NCBI GenBank assembly: GCA_018058095.1
Contig: JAGPCO010000006.1
Span: forward strand, 1-64,000
Length of the DNA stretch: 64,000 bases
Origin: Kofleriaceae bacterium
Lineage (GTDB): Bacteria > Myxococcota_A > Polyangia > Haliangiales > Haliangiaceae
Direction of reading: 5' to 3'
Positions 1 through 9,829 of this stretch are shown here, piece by piece; the first letter of the stretch is position 1; each line of letters starts with the position of its first letter. A program made the translations under genes and the position numbers. The notes under the pieces are model-generated. The model was given only the letters and a program-made list of their open reading frames with translations, was not told the origin of the DNA and did no database searches.

Positions 1-239
1 ACCGACTCCGCCTCACGTCGACCAGCATACCGGTCGCACCGGCCGGTCGAGTCGGCGTTTGCGCACCACCTGCAGGTGGGCGCATCAGGAGCGCTCGCTG
101 GTCTCCACCTGGGTCTGGCGAGGTGACCACGGGACCCGACAGGAAGCTCGATCCGCCGCCCCGCCCGGAAGTAATCCCCTGTAAACCCTTATGGTTGGGA
201 GGCCGTGTCCGTGGCTCGGACTTTGCTGAACGCGGCTGC

Positions 240-1574
240 ATGTGCACCTCCGCCTGGCGCCCCTCGCACCTCCTGGTCCCGGCCCTGGCCGCGGCCCTCG
301 CCGCCTGCGCGGCCGAGCCGGTCGATGCCGACAACCCGTTCACCGCCGACCTGTCTGACCCCGGCAAGGAGGACTCGGCGTACATGAACCCCGACGGCAT
401 CGAGGTCGAGGTCGATCTCGAGGGCGAGGTGGCGGGGCCGGCGTCGCGCCTGTCCGAGGCCCCGGTCGCCATCGGCCAGTTCGCGCTGACCTACCTGCGC
501 AAGAGCGAGACGATGTACCTCGAGTCGCTGGCCGAGGAGACCGGCTCCGACGAGCGGGTGGAGTGGCAGGTCGACGGCCGCTGGGTCGCCGCGCGCGACG
601 TGCCGGCCGGCGCGACCCGGACTCGCTGGCGCCTGCGTGGTCTCAACACCGTGCTGCTGCACGAGCACGCCACCGGCGTGCGCGTCGGCACCCGGTTCTC
701 CGCCCGGGTGCCGAAGAACCCGTTCACCGTGCTGGCCGACGCCGGCGACAAGTGCGCCGACGGCGACGACCACATCACGCTCGACAGCTCGGTGTACTGG
801 TACCGGTGGGAGCCCGATCAGGCTGGCTGCACCATCCCGCTGCAGGACCTGACGATCACGGTGTCGAAGAAGTTCCCGACGCTGACCTCGCAGCGCTACC
901 CGGAGTACGACCAGCTCGTCGCCGACCGCAAGGTGACCGCGGTCATCCTGTTCGGCCAGATCGACGACGGCGCCATCACCGCCAGCGAGACCGGCATGCG
1001 CAACTTCGCGCGCTACGGGACGTGGCTGCGCCAGGGCGGCTTCACCGAGGTGACCGCGGCGCCGGTCGGCAAGCGCTACCGCAAGACCCTCAGCAACGGC
1101 GTCGTCGCCGAGGTCGACCTGTACTCGCCGCGCGACTTCAGCGGGCTCGACGACTACGCCCACTTCGCCAACTTCCAGAAGGCCGTCGGCGAGCACGAGA
1201 TCGTCGCCTGGGACGGCCACTCGATGCTCGGCGCCAGCGACTTCTGGTCGCGCCCGACCTACCCGTCGAGCTACCAGATCTTCCTGTACGGCGGCTGCCT
1301 CGGCTACGAGTACTACGTCCAGCCCATCCTGCGCGGCAAGGGCGGGTCCTGGGCCAAGCTCGACATCCTGTCGAGCGTGATCGAGGTGACCGCCAGCGCC
1401 AACGAGTTCGCCGGCCCGGCCCTGGCCAAGATCCTGTGGGGCGTCGAGCGCAACGGTCGCGGCGCGTCGTGGCGCAGCGTGATCACCACCGTCCGCGACA
1501 ACGTCGGTGACTCGACCTTCGGCGTGTCGGGCGCGCGCGACAACTGCTTCACGCCGTCGGGCGGCCGCTGCTAG
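240..1574 (+). CDS. Exported lipoprotein with possible caspase-like His/Cys pair
   Basis: About 444 aa. The start at 240 is chosen because it places a lipoprotein signal directly at the N-terminus (hydrophobic run ending ALAAC, then AAEPVDAD), while the upstream extension is unconserved-looking. The mature part has a beta-rich N-terminal half. From about residue 260 an alpha/beta region contains VILFGQIDD, then AWDGHSMLG, then about 20 residues later FLYGGCLGYEYY. A Gly-His-Ser segment followed by a beta strand ending in Gly-Cys is the arrangement of clan CD cysteine peptidases (caspase/gingipain fold), but I cannot confirm the family. It should sit in the cell envelope. Its TAG stop lies inside a dispersed repeat that forms a hairpin. 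Treat the peptidase idea as inference; a non-catalytic secreted protein is equally possible. Confidence 0.75.
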   Translation: MCTSAWRPSHLLVPALAAALAACAAEPVDADNPFTADLSDPGKEDSAYMNPDGIEVEVDLEGEVAGPASRLSEAPVAIGQFALTYLRKSETMYLESLAEETGSDERVEWQVDGRWVAARDVPAGATRTRWRLRGLNTVLLHEHATGVRVGTRFSARVPKNPFTVLADAGDKCADGDDHITLDSSVYWYRWEPDQAGCTIPLQDLTITVSKKFPTLTSQRYPEYDQLVADRKVTAVILFGQIDDGAITASETGMRNFARYGTWLRQGGFTEVTAAPVGKRYRKTLSNGVVAEVDLYSPRDFSGLDDYAHFANFQKAVGEHEIVAWDGHSMLGASDFWSRPTYPSSYQIFLYGGCLGYEYYVQPILRGKGGSWAKLDILSSVIEVTASANEFAGPALAKILWGVERNGRGASWRSVITTVRDNVGDSTFGVSGARDNCFTPSGGRC

Positions 1575-1625
1575 CAGGCTGCTGAAAGACCCGTGCCGGC
1601 GGCATTCGCCGACGGGACGGGCTCC
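1571..1625 (+). repeat. Dispersed structured repeat, copy 1
   Basis: Begins CTAGCAGGCTGCTGAAA, then two arms (CCCGTGCCGGCGGC and GCCGACGGGACGGG) around a 4-nt loop, then GCTCC. The second copy lies at 56341-56393 on the minus strand, with identical arms, a different tetraloop and a 2-nt indel. Here the first four bases contain the TAG stop of the upstream gene. The arms pair at 12 of 14 positions, so the RNA can fold right after the stop. It could be a terminator, a REP-like element or an insertion-sequence end. Confidence 0.8.
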
Positions 1626-1754
1626 ATGCTCGACCGCGACGAACGCGCAGGAGGTGCGCCGGCCCGGCGCGGCCATCGGTGGTACCGTCGGGCCGCTCGC
1701 GGGGCGCGGGTTGAGGGAACAAGCGCCCACCGCCGAGCGTTCTCGGGGGTCGTG

Positions 1755-4700
1755 ATGCGCAATCGCTTGTCGTGGGTCGTCATCGTCGGGTCGCTGCTGG
1801 GTGGCGTCGCCGTCGGGTGTGGGTCGAGCCAGCCGCCGCGGGGCGAGCTGACCGTGGTCGGCACGCCGACCGGCGAGACCAAGGGGGCGGTCACCATCGA
1901 GCTCGGGTTCGACCGGCCGATGGTCGGCCCCGACCAGATCGGCCAGCCGGTGGCGGCCCCGCCGCTGGTGCTGTCGCCGGCGCTGGCCGGCTCCGCGACC
2001 TGGACCGACGACAAGACCCTGCGCTTCGTGCCGGCCGGGGCGCCGCCGCCGTCGACGCGGTTCGTGGCCACGGTGCCGGGCGCGACCCGTTCGCTCGACG
2101 GCAAGTCGCTCGGCGTCGCCGCCAGCTTCGAGTTCTCGACCACGCGGCTGGCCGGCACGCTCGAGGTGATCGGCTCGGAGCAGCGCAGCAAGCGCGACCA
2201 GCTGGTCAAGCTCGAGTTCGACCAGGACGTCGACTTCGCCCAGGTCGCCGCGCACTGCCGGTACCAGGGGCCGGCCGGCAAGATCGCCGTCAAGGCAGCG
2301 CCCACGGAGCCGGTCGGTGACCCTCCGGCGGCGACTCCGCCCGAGCCGGTGACCTCGGCGGGGACCCACACCCTGGCGCCGGCCAGCGCGCTGGCGCTGG
2401 CCACCGACTACAAGGTCGTGTGCAGCGCCGGCATCCGCGGCGTGGTCGGCAACCTGGGCACCGCCGAGGAGGTGGCGGTCAGCTTCCACACCTACGGCCC
2501 GCTGGCGTTCGAGGGCCTCGAGCCGGGCACGGTCGACATCGTGCCCGACGAGGAGCTGCGCCTGTCCCTGGCCTTCTCCAACCCGCTGGAGCCGCCGTAC
2601 CAGCTGACGTTCGACCCGCCGGTGCCGGGCCTGCCGCAACGCTGCTTCGACCTCGGCGATGACCCGGCCGGGCTGTCGTGCGCCGGCAGCGAGCTCGAGG
2701 CCCGCACCTCGTACACCCTGACCATCGGCAAGGGGCAGCGCGACGTGTTCGGCCAGGAGCTGGGTCAGGACAAGGTCGTCACCTTCCGCACGTCCGACGC
2801 CGACCCGACGGTCTCGCTGGAGTCGGGCTACTTCGTGGCCGAGCTGACCCGGCCGGTCATCCCGGTCTGGACCCGCAACGTCAGCAAGCTGCAGGTCGGG
2901 GTCATCGCCATCACCCCGGCCAACTTTCACCAGCTCAGCCCGCGCCTCGACTGGTGGGCGACCGAGCCGGTCAAGCTCGACGGCACCAAGCTGGTTCGCC
3001 GCGAGTTCGAGCTGGCCGTCCCCGCCGACAAGAACCAGTGGCGGCAGCAGGCGCTGGGTGCGGCCGAGCTGGCCGGCGCCGGGGCCGTGCCCGGGCCGGG
3101 CATGTACTACGTCGAGCTCGGCGCGCCCGAGGTCAAGGAGCACCCGTTCGAGGACGGCGGGCGGACCAAGGTGCTGGTCAACTTCACCGACATCGGCGTG
3201 GTCAGCAAGCTGTCGACCACGCGTGGCCTGGTCTGGGCCACCACCCTGTCGACCGGCAAGCCGCTCCCCGGCGCCACCGTCACGGTGCGCGATCGGGAGG
3301 GTCGCGTCCGCTTCACCGGCACCACCGACGCCGCCGGCCTGGTCGCGCTGCCCGGTCGCGGCGCGCTGATCGGCAAGGCCGCCAGCGCCGAGGGTGAGGA
3401 CGAGGGCGAGTTCGAGGGCGAGGGCGACGTGCTGCGCGTGTACGTCGCGCACGGCAAGGACTGGACCATGGTCAACCCGGTCCGCACCGGCGGCCTGGCG
3501 GCGTGGAACTACAACGTCGAGGTCGACTACGACGACGCGCCGACGCGGCTGCGCGGCTTCATGCACACCGACCGCGGCCTGTACCGGCCGGGTGACACCG
3601 TCCACGTCAAGGGGCTGGCTCGCCTGACCCGGCTGGCCTCGCCCCTGGCCACGCCGGGCACCGGCAAGCCGGTCGCGGTCACCGTCGAAGGGCCGCATGG
3701 CAAGACGGTGATCACCACCAAGGCCAAGCTGAGCGGGTTCGGCGGCTTCTGGTTCGACCTCGAGCTGCCCGGCGACGCCCGGCTGGGCGACTACACCATC
3801 CGCGCCGAGCTCGAGCACGGCACCTTCACCCGGGAGTTCTCGGTCGAGGAGTACCGCCCGGCCACGTTCGAGGTCAGCGGCAAGGTCGGCCAGGCCAGCC
3901 TGGTCCGGACCGGCCGGGTCGAGGCCGAGGTCACCGCCGCGTACCTGTACGGGGCGCCGCTGCGGTCCGGCCAGGTCAAGCTGGCGGTGCACAGCCGGCC
4001 GCGCCGGGTCGCGTTCACCGCCTTCCCCGACTACGAGTTCCTCGACGAGCGCCAGTACCAGCGCTGGTACGACGAGTCGGAGCACTCGCAGAGCCTGGTC
4101 ACCGAGGACGAGGTCGCCCTCACCACCACCGGCACCGCCGCCGTGACGTTCGCGGTCGGGCCCGACGACGTGTCGCGCGACGCCGACCTGCTCATCCGCG
4201 CCAGCGTGACCGCGCCGTCGGAGGAGGTCATCAGCAAGACCTTCACCGTGCCGTACTTCCGCTCGACCCGCTACTTCGGGGTCAAGTCGCCCGGGTACTT
4301 CCTCGAGGTGAAGAAGCCGCAGCGCTTCGCCATCGTCGGGGTCGGCCCCGACGGCAAGCCGGCCGACGGCCCGGCCAAGGTCAGCGTCAGCCGGCGCAAC
4401 TGGAACTGCGTGTGGGAGGACTGGGGCTATCGCGGCTCGTACCAGTGCCAGGACAAGTCGACCCCGGTGCTCGACACCACCGTGCAGCTCACCGGCGGGG
4501 CGCCCGGCACCATCGAGTTCACGCCGGCCGAGGGCGGCGAGTACCTGGTGATGGTCGAGGGTGTGGCCGACAAGGACAGCGCCTCGACCGCGGCGGTCAG
4601 CCTGTACGCCTGGGGCGACGGCGGCGGGTCGTGGCGCTCGAGCGACGCGATGTCGTTCGAGGTCGTGGCCGACAAGCGCGAGTACCAGGCTGGCGACACC

Positions 4701-7325
4701 GCCACCCTGCTGCTCAAGACCGACCTGTCGTCCGCGTCGGGGCTGGTCACGATCGAGCGCGACGGCGTCATCGAGTCGCGGCCGATCACCGTCGACGCCG
4801 GCCACAAGCACGTGACCGTGCCCATCAGCGCGGCCTACGCGCCCAACGTGTACGTCTCGGTCGCGCTGGTGCAGGGCCGGATGGGCGACGGCCCGCGTGG
4901 CAAGCCGCGCATGCGCATGGGCGTGGTCAACCTGCCGGTCCGCCCGGCCGACAACCGCCTGAGCGTGGCGGTCAGCACCGACGCCAAGGACTACCGGCCA
5001 GGCGCCCCGGTCACGGCCACCGTCCGCGTCACCGACGCCGCCGGCAAGCCGGTCAGCGCCGAGGTGGCGATCACCGCCGCCGACGAGGGGGTGCTGTCGC
5101 TGATCGGCTACACCACGCCCGACCCGGTCCCGACCTTCTACGCCCCGTGGGGCCTGGGCGTGACCTCCTCGACCCAGCTCGAGTACCTGCGCGACATCCC
5201 GGGACCCAACGTGGCCCGGCCGGCCACCGGCGGTGACGCGGCCGGGACGATGCGCTCGCGCTTCGTCGCCTCGGCGGTGTGGGCGCCCGGCGCGGTGACC
5301 AACAGCAGCGGCGTGGCCACCGTGAAGTTCGCGGCGCCCGACAACCTCACCGCGTTCCGGGTCATGGCGGTCGCGGCCGATCGCGGCGAGCGGTTCGGCT
5401 CGGGCGACCAGCGGTTCACCGTGTCCAAGCCGCTCCAGCTGCTGGCGGCGCTGCCGCGCTTCGTCAACGTCGGCGACACCGTCAGCGCCGGCGTGGTGGT
5501 CCACAACGAGACCGGCGCGGCCGGGACCGCGACCGTGACCATGACCAGCGACGCCCGGCTGCAGGTGGCGGCGAGCGAGCGCACCGTCGCCGTCGCCGCC
5601 GGGGCGGCCGTGCCGGTGATGTTCGACCTGCGCGGGGCCGAGGTCGGCACCGCCAGCGTGACCTTCTCGGTCCAGCTGGGCCGCGAGCGCGACGGGCTGG
5701 CCGTCAGCCTGCCGGTGCAGCACCCGTCGCCGATCGAGACCACCCACCTGGCGACCGGCGCGACCCAGGGCCCGTTCCAGCTGCCGGTCGCCATGCCCGC
5801 CGGGGCCCTGCCCGGGACCATCGAGCTGGCCATCTCGGTCGATCCGGATGGCCTGGCCGGCGTCGAGGAGGGCCTGCGTGATCTCGTCGGCTACCCGTAC
5901 GGCTGCCTCGAGCAGACCACGTCGAAGGTGATCCCGATGCTGGCGGCGCGTGACCTGGCCGATTCGCTCGACCTCAGCGGGCTCCCGGGCGGAAGCCTCG
6001 ACGGGTTCGTGAAGGCCGGCGTGGCCAAGATCGGCCGGTTCCAGACCGCGTCGGGCGGCTACTCGCTGTGGGTCGGCGGCGAGGCGGACCCCTACTACAC
6101 CGCCTACGCGCTGTGGGGCCTGCACCTGGCCAAGCAGGCCGGCTATCGCGTCGACGCCGACCGCCTCGGCGACGGCCTGCGCTACCTGCGCGACGACGAC
6201 CGCAGCGAGCCTGACGGGGAGGTGCACAACCCGCACGGCGACGCCGGCTCGCGCGCCTTCGCGCTGTACGTCCGCGCGGTGCTCGGCGACCCGGACACCG
6301 CCGCCGCCACCAAGATGCTGGCGCAGGCCGACGCCCTGCCGATCTACGGCCAGGCCTTCCTGGCCCGGGCCCTGGCCGCCGGCCTCGGCCCGCGCGATCC
6401 GGCCGTGGCCGGCCTGGTCGCCAAGCTGGCCGCTCGCGCCACCGCCGCCACCGCCTCCGGGGGCCTCGTCGCCGAACCGCGTGAGGCCGACCTCGACTGG
6501 TACATGTCGAGCTCGATCCGCACGACGGCGGTGGTCCTGGCGGCGCTGGTCGAGCTCGATCCGAAGAACGCCGCGGTCGCGCCGCTGGTGGCCGCGCTGA
6601 TGAAGGCGCGCCGGGCCGAGCCCTACCTCGACACCCAGGAGAACCTGTACGGCCTCCTCGCCCTCACCAGCTACGCCCGTACCCTGGCCGGCACCCCGCC
6701 GTCGCTGACCGTCGCCGCCTTTGGCAAGGAGGTCTTCGCCGGCACGCTGGCCGGCAAGGGCCGGATCCGCACCTTCACCGTGCCGGTCGACGCGGCGGCG
6801 GCGGCGGCGGGTGCGGTCACCATCACGCCGCGCGGTCAGGTCCACTACGCGGTCGATCTGCGAGCGCGGCGCGAGGTGGCGGCGCTCAAGGGGGTGGCGC
6901 GCGGCGGCATGACGCTGCAGCGCGAGTACCTCGACGAGCGCGGCGTCGCCACCTCGACCTTCAAGGTCGGCGACGTGGTCGTGGTGCGGTTGAGCGCGAC
7001 CGTGCCCGACGACAGCCACCACCTGATGGTGTCGGACCCGCTGCCGGCCGGCTTCGAGCCGCTCAACACCCGCCTGGTCACCGTCGGCACCGCCGGGGTG
7101 ACCGAGACCGAGTCGCGGTCGTGGCGGTCGTTCCGGGAGATGCACGACGACCGCATCGACTTCGCGGCCGAGTACCCGAGCCGCGGCAAGACGGTCTACG
7201 AGTACTCGATGCGGGCCATCGCCGCCGGCACGTTCACCCGGCCGCCAGCGGTGGCCGAGCTGATGTACGAGCCCGCCGTCGGCGCGCAGACGCCGGCCGA
7301 CACGCTGGTGATCTCGCTCCGGTGA
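1755..7325 (+). CDS. yfhM: Bacterial alpha-2-macroglobulin family lipoprotein (YfhM-like)
   Basis: About 1856 aa. The start at 1755 gives a lipoprotein signal (MRNRLSWVVIVGS, lipobox VGC) and follows a GGGGG stretch. Bacterial alpha-2-macroglobulins are periplasmic thioester proteins that trap attacking proteases. Visible family marks are repeated beta-sandwich (MG) domains, a bait-region stretch, and the thioester motif YGCLEQTT with Cys near residue 1384 and Gln near 1387. An alpha-helical TED-like part follows (GGYSLWVGG, YTAYALWGL). The intact CLEQ suggests an active thioester. The stop overlaps the start of the next gene (TGATG), a PBP1C gene. This pairing is the known yfhM-pbpC arrangement, interpreted as protection of the envelope when cell-wall synthesis is breached. 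Confidence 0.95.
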   Translation: MRNRLSWVVIVGSLLGGVAVGCGSSQPPRGELTVVGTPTGETKGAVTIELGFDRPMVGPDQIGQPVAAPPLVLSPALAGSATWTDDKTLRFVPAGAPPPSTRFVATVPGATRSLDGKSLGVAASFEFSTTRLAGTLEVIGSEQRSKRDQLVKLEFDQDVDFAQVAAHCRYQGPAGKIAVKAAPTEPVGDPPAATPPEPVTSAGTHTLAPASALALATDYKVVCSAGIRGVVGNLGTAEEVAVSFHTYGPLAFEGLEPGTVDIVPDEELRLSLAFSNPLEPPYQLTFDPPVPGLPQRCFDLGDDPAGLSCAGSELEARTSYTLTIGKGQRDVFGQELGQDKVVTFRTSDADPTVSLESGYFVAELTRPVIPVWTRNVSKLQVGVIAITPANFHQLSPRLDWWATEPVKLDGTKLVRREFELAVPADKNQWRQQALGAAELAGAGAVPGPGMYYVELGAPEVKEHPFEDGGRTKVLVNFTDIGVVSKLSTTRGLVWATTLSTGKPLPGATVTVRDREGRVRFTGTTDAAGLVALPGRGALIGKAASAEGEDEGEFEGEGDVLRVYVAHGKDWTMVNPVRTGGLAAWNYNVEVDYDDAPTRLRGFMHTDRGLYRPGDTVHVKGLARLTRLASPLATPGTGKPVAVTVEGPHGKTVITTKAKLSGFGGFWFDLELPGDARLGDYTIRAELEHGTFTREFSVEEYRPATFEVSGKVGQASLVRTGRVEAEVTAAYLYGAPLRSGQVKLAVHSRPRRVAFTAFPDYEFLDERQYQRWYDESEHSQSLVTEDEVALTTTGTAAVTFAVGPDDVSRDADLLIRASVTAPSEEVISKTFTVPYFRSTRYFGVKSPGYFLEVKKPQRFAIVGVGPDGKPADGPAKVSVSRRNWNCVWEDWGYRGSYQCQDKSTPVLDTTVQLTGGAPGTIEFTPAEGGEYLVMVEGVADKDSASTAAVSLYAWGDGGGSWRSSDAMSFEVVADKREYQAGDTATLLLKTDLSSASGLVTIERDGVIESRPITVDAGHKHVTVPISAAYAPNVYVSVALVQGRMGDGPRGKPRMRMGVVNLPVRPADNRLSVAVSTDAKDYRPGAPVTATVRVTDAAGKPVSAEVAITAADEGVLSLIGYTTPDPVPTFYAPWGLGVTSSTQLEYLRDIPGPNVARPATGGDAAGTMRSRFVASAVWAPGAVTNSSGVATVKFAAPDNLTAFRVMAVAADRGERFGSGDQRFTVSKPLQLLAALPRFVNVGDTVSAGVVVHNETGAAGTATVTMTSDARLQVAASERTVAVAAGAAVPVMFDLRGAEVGTASVTFSVQLGRERDGLAVSLPVQHPSPIETTHLATGATQGPFQLPVAMPAGALPGTIELAISVDPDGLAGVEEGLRDLVGYPYGCLEQTTSKVIPMLAARDLADSLDLSGLPGGSLDGFVKAGVAKIGRFQTASGGYSLWVGGEADPYYTAYALWGLHLAKQAGYRVDADRLGDGLRYLRDDDRSEPDGEVHNPHGDAGSRAFALYVRAVLGDPDTAAATKMLAQADALPIYGQAFLARALAAGLGPRDPAVAGLVAKLAARATAATASGGLVAEPREADLDWYMSSSIRTTAVVLAALVELDPKNAAVAPLVAALMKARRAEPYLDTQENLYGLLALTSYARTLAGTPPSLTVAAFGKEVFAGTLAGKGRIRTFTVPVDAAAAAAGAVTITPRGQVHYAVDLRARREVAALKGVARGGMTLQREYLDERGVATSTFKVGDVVVVRLSATVPDDSHHLMVSDPLPAGFEPLNTRLVTVGTAGVTETESRSWRSFREMHDDRIDFAAEYPSRGKTVYEYSMRAIAAGTFTRPPAVAELMYEPAVGAQTPADTLVISLR

Positions 7326-9673
7326 TGGCGCGGCGGTGGGCCTCGGTGCGGCGCGGCTGGGCCCGGCTGCGCGCCAGCCCGGCGCTGACCAGCCGGCGGT
7401 GGCGCTGGCCGCGCCGCATGCTGATCGGCCTGGTCGGCGCGTGGCTGGTCGCCAGCGTCGGCTGGTGGGGGGCGGTGCGCGTCGGCGACTTCCCCATGCA
7501 CCTGCTCGACCGCACCGCCGCCACCTCGCTGGTGGTGGTCGACGCCGACGGCGGCGTGCTGCGGCAGGAGGCCACCTCGGCCGGCCTGCGCGAGCGCTGG
7601 GTCGCGCTCGAGGCCATCGCCCCGGCCCTGATCGACGCCACCCTGGCCAGCGAGGACAACGACTTCTTCGAGCACGCCGGGGTCGACTGGTCGGCGCTGG
7701 CCCGGGCCGGCTGGCTCAACCTGCGCGAGCGCGGCGTCGAGTTCGGCGGCTCGACCCTGACCATGCAGCTGGTCCGGCTGGTCGCGGGCACGTCCCGGAC
7801 CTGGACCGGCAAGGCGCGGCAGATGCTGCTGGCGGCGCGCCTCGAGCGGCAGCTCGGCAAGCGCGCCATCCTCGAGCAGTACCTGAATCGCGTGTACTAC
7901 GGCCACGGCGCCTGGGGCGCCGAGCAGGCCGCGCAGGTGTACTTCGGCAAGCCGGCCCGGGCGCTGTCGGTCGGTGAGGCGGCGCTGCTCGCGGTCGTGC
8001 CGCGCGGGCCGCGCTTCTACGACCCGTTCCTGCAGCCCGAGCGGGTCGAGCGGCGGCGCCGCCACATCCTCGGCCTGATGCAGCGGCACGGCTACCTCGA
8101 CGCCAGCACCCGGTCCCTGGCCGAGCGCACGCCGCTGGTGCTGGCCCGCACCAGGCCGGCGTTCCGGGCCCCGCACTTCGTCGACCTGGTGACCGAGCGC
8201 CTGCCGGCTGCGCTGCGTCGTGGCGCGACCGTGCGCACCACGCTCGACCCGGCGTTGCAGCGCCACCTCGAGGTCGCGCTGCGAGGCCACCTCGACCGCG
8301 TCGGCGGCCGGCACATCACCCAGGCCGGGCTGGTCGTGCTGCGCAACCACGACGGCGCCATCCTGGCCCTGGTCGGCTCGGCCGACTATGACGACCACGC
8401 CGCCAGCGGGGTGTGGAGCGCGGCCACCGCCCGGCTGCGCCCGGGCTCGACGCTCAAGCCGTTCATCTACGCGGCCGCGCTCGAGCGCGGCGACACCCCC
8501 GCCACCCTGGCGTCGGACGTGATCCTGGCCGAGGACGTCGGCCAGTTCTACAGCAAGGACGTGCGCAGCCATGGCTTCGCGCGTTACCGCGAGGCGCTGG
8601 CCGGCTCGTACAACCTGTCGGCGGTCCACACCCTGCAGCGGGTCGGCGTCGGGCCGGCGCTGGCGCGCATGCGCGCGGCCGGGCTCGGCACCCTCGATCG
8701 ACCGGACGCCGACTACGACTGGGGCCTGGCCATCGGCCACGCCGAGGTGCGGCTGCTCGACCTGACCGCGGCGTTCTCGCTGTTCGGCCGCGGCGGCCGC
8801 CCCATCACCCCGCGCGCGATCGAGCAGGCCCGCGCCGTCGACGGCACCACCTGGCGCGAGCCGGTGGTCGAGCGGCCGCCGGTGTTCTCCGAGGAGGTCT
8901 CGTACCTGCTGTTCGACATGCTGTCGGACCCCGACGCCCGCAAACCGATGTTCGGCGATCGGGTGCCGATGAACCTGCCGTTCCCGGTCGCGCTCAAGAC
9001 CGGCACGACCAAGGCCTACACCGACCTGTGGGCGATCGGCGTCACCCGCGAGTACACCGTCGGCGTGTGGGCCGGCAACTTCGACGGCTCGCCGACCCAT
9101 CAGGTGATGTCGAGCGAGGGCGCGACGCCGCTGCTGCGCGCGGCCTACAGCGCCATCGCCGCTCGCTTCGGTGATCCGACCGCGCCGCCGCGACCAGCAG
9201 CGATCGTCGGCGCCGAGGTGTGTGCGCTGTCGGGGCAGCGGCCCGGACCACACTGCCGCCACCACAAGCACGAGCTGTTCGTGGCCGGCCACGTGCCGAC
9301 CGCGACGTGCGACTGGCACCAGGTCGTGTGCGGGCAGCCGACGGTGGTGTATCCACCCGCGCTGGCCGGCTGGGCCCGGCACTACCGCCGTACCGATACC
9401 CGGGTGGCGGCGCGTTGTGGCGACGAGGCCGGCGCGGACGCCGGTGCGCCGCTGACCCTCGTCGTCCCGCTCGAGGGCGCCCGCTTCCAGCTCGAGCCGC
9501 ACCGCCCGGCACGCGACCAGCGCCCGCCGCTGCTGGCGCAGCCCGCCGGCCCCGATCTGCGCTGGTCCATCGACGGTCAGCCGGCCGACCGCTGGGTCCC
9601 GACGCTGGGCCCGCATCGCGTCGAGGTCGCTCGTGGCCAGGAGCGGCGTGCGGTCACGATCCTGTACGAATGA
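7325..9673 (+). CDS. pbpC: Penicillin-binding protein 1C, bifunctional GT51/transpeptidase
   Basis: About 782 aa; start at 7325, overlapping the previous stop by one base. Peptidoglycan glycosyltransferase plus transpeptidase, anchored in the inner membrane by one N-terminal segment (about residues 24-45, LIGLVGAWLVASVGWWG). GT51 motifs are present: ASEDNDFFEHAGVDW with catalytic Glu near 110, and GGSTLTMQLVRL. The transpeptidase half has SxxK (GSTLKPF, Ser near 375, Lys near 378), the SYN motif (GSYNLSAVH) and KTG (LKTGTTKAY, Lys near 558). A C-terminal beta domain (from about 690) resembles the BiPBP_C region typical of PBP1C. Translational coupling to the macroglobulin implies they are made together. 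Confidence 0.96.
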   Translation: MARRWASVRRGWARLRASPALTSRRWRWPRRMLIGLVGAWLVASVGWWGAVRVGDFPMHLLDRTAATSLVVVDADGGVLRQEATSAGLRERWVALEAIAPALIDATLASEDNDFFEHAGVDWSALARAGWLNLRERGVEFGGSTLTMQLVRLVAGTSRTWTGKARQMLLAARLERQLGKRAILEQYLNRVYYGHGAWGAEQAAQVYFGKPARALSVGEAALLAVVPRGPRFYDPFLQPERVERRRRHILGLMQRHGYLDASTRSLAERTPLVLARTRPAFRAPHFVDLVTERLPAALRRGATVRTTLDPALQRHLEVALRGHLDRVGGRHITQAGLVVLRNHDGAILALVGSADYDDHAASGVWSAATARLRPGSTLKPFIYAAALERGDTPATLASDVILAEDVGQFYSKDVRSHGFARYREALAGSYNLSAVHTLQRVGVGPALARMRAAGLGTLDRPDADYDWGLAIGHAEVRLLDLTAAFSLFGRGGRPITPRAIEQARAVDGTTWREPVVERPPVFSEEVSYLLFDMLSDPDARKPMFGDRVPMNLPFPVALKTGTTKAYTDLWAIGVTREYTVGVWAGNFDGSPTHQVMSSEGATPLLRAAYSAIAARFGDPTAPPRPAAIVGAEVCALSGQRPGPHCRHHKHELFVAGHVPTATCDWHQVVCGQPTVVYPPALAGWARHYRRTDTRVAARCGDEAGADAGAPLTLVVPLEGARFQLEPHRPARDQRPPLLAQPAGPDLRWSIDGQPADRWVPTLGPHRVEVARGQERRAVTILYE

Positions 9674-9829
9674 TGCGCAGTGCGACGAGCGTTGCCCTGC
9701 GACAGTGAGGCGGGCCGCGATCTGAGTGGGACCGTCCTCCCCAGGGCGCGGCTTGGTGACCGTAACTCGTCGGAACCATGCGGGCGGCGCCGGCTGCGTG
9801 TCGGCGCCGGGGTTGCATGAAGTGATCGG

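Noticed and set aside
1-239. Possible gene or RNA at the window start
   Set aside because: No supported frame or RNA fold beyond a short AACC/GGTT stem near 190-206.
189-7145. A 2318-residue open frame on the minus strand
   Set aside because: Low-complexity Arg/Gly/Ala/His translation opposite the macroglobulin gene; it is the usual antisense shadow of high-GC coding DNA.
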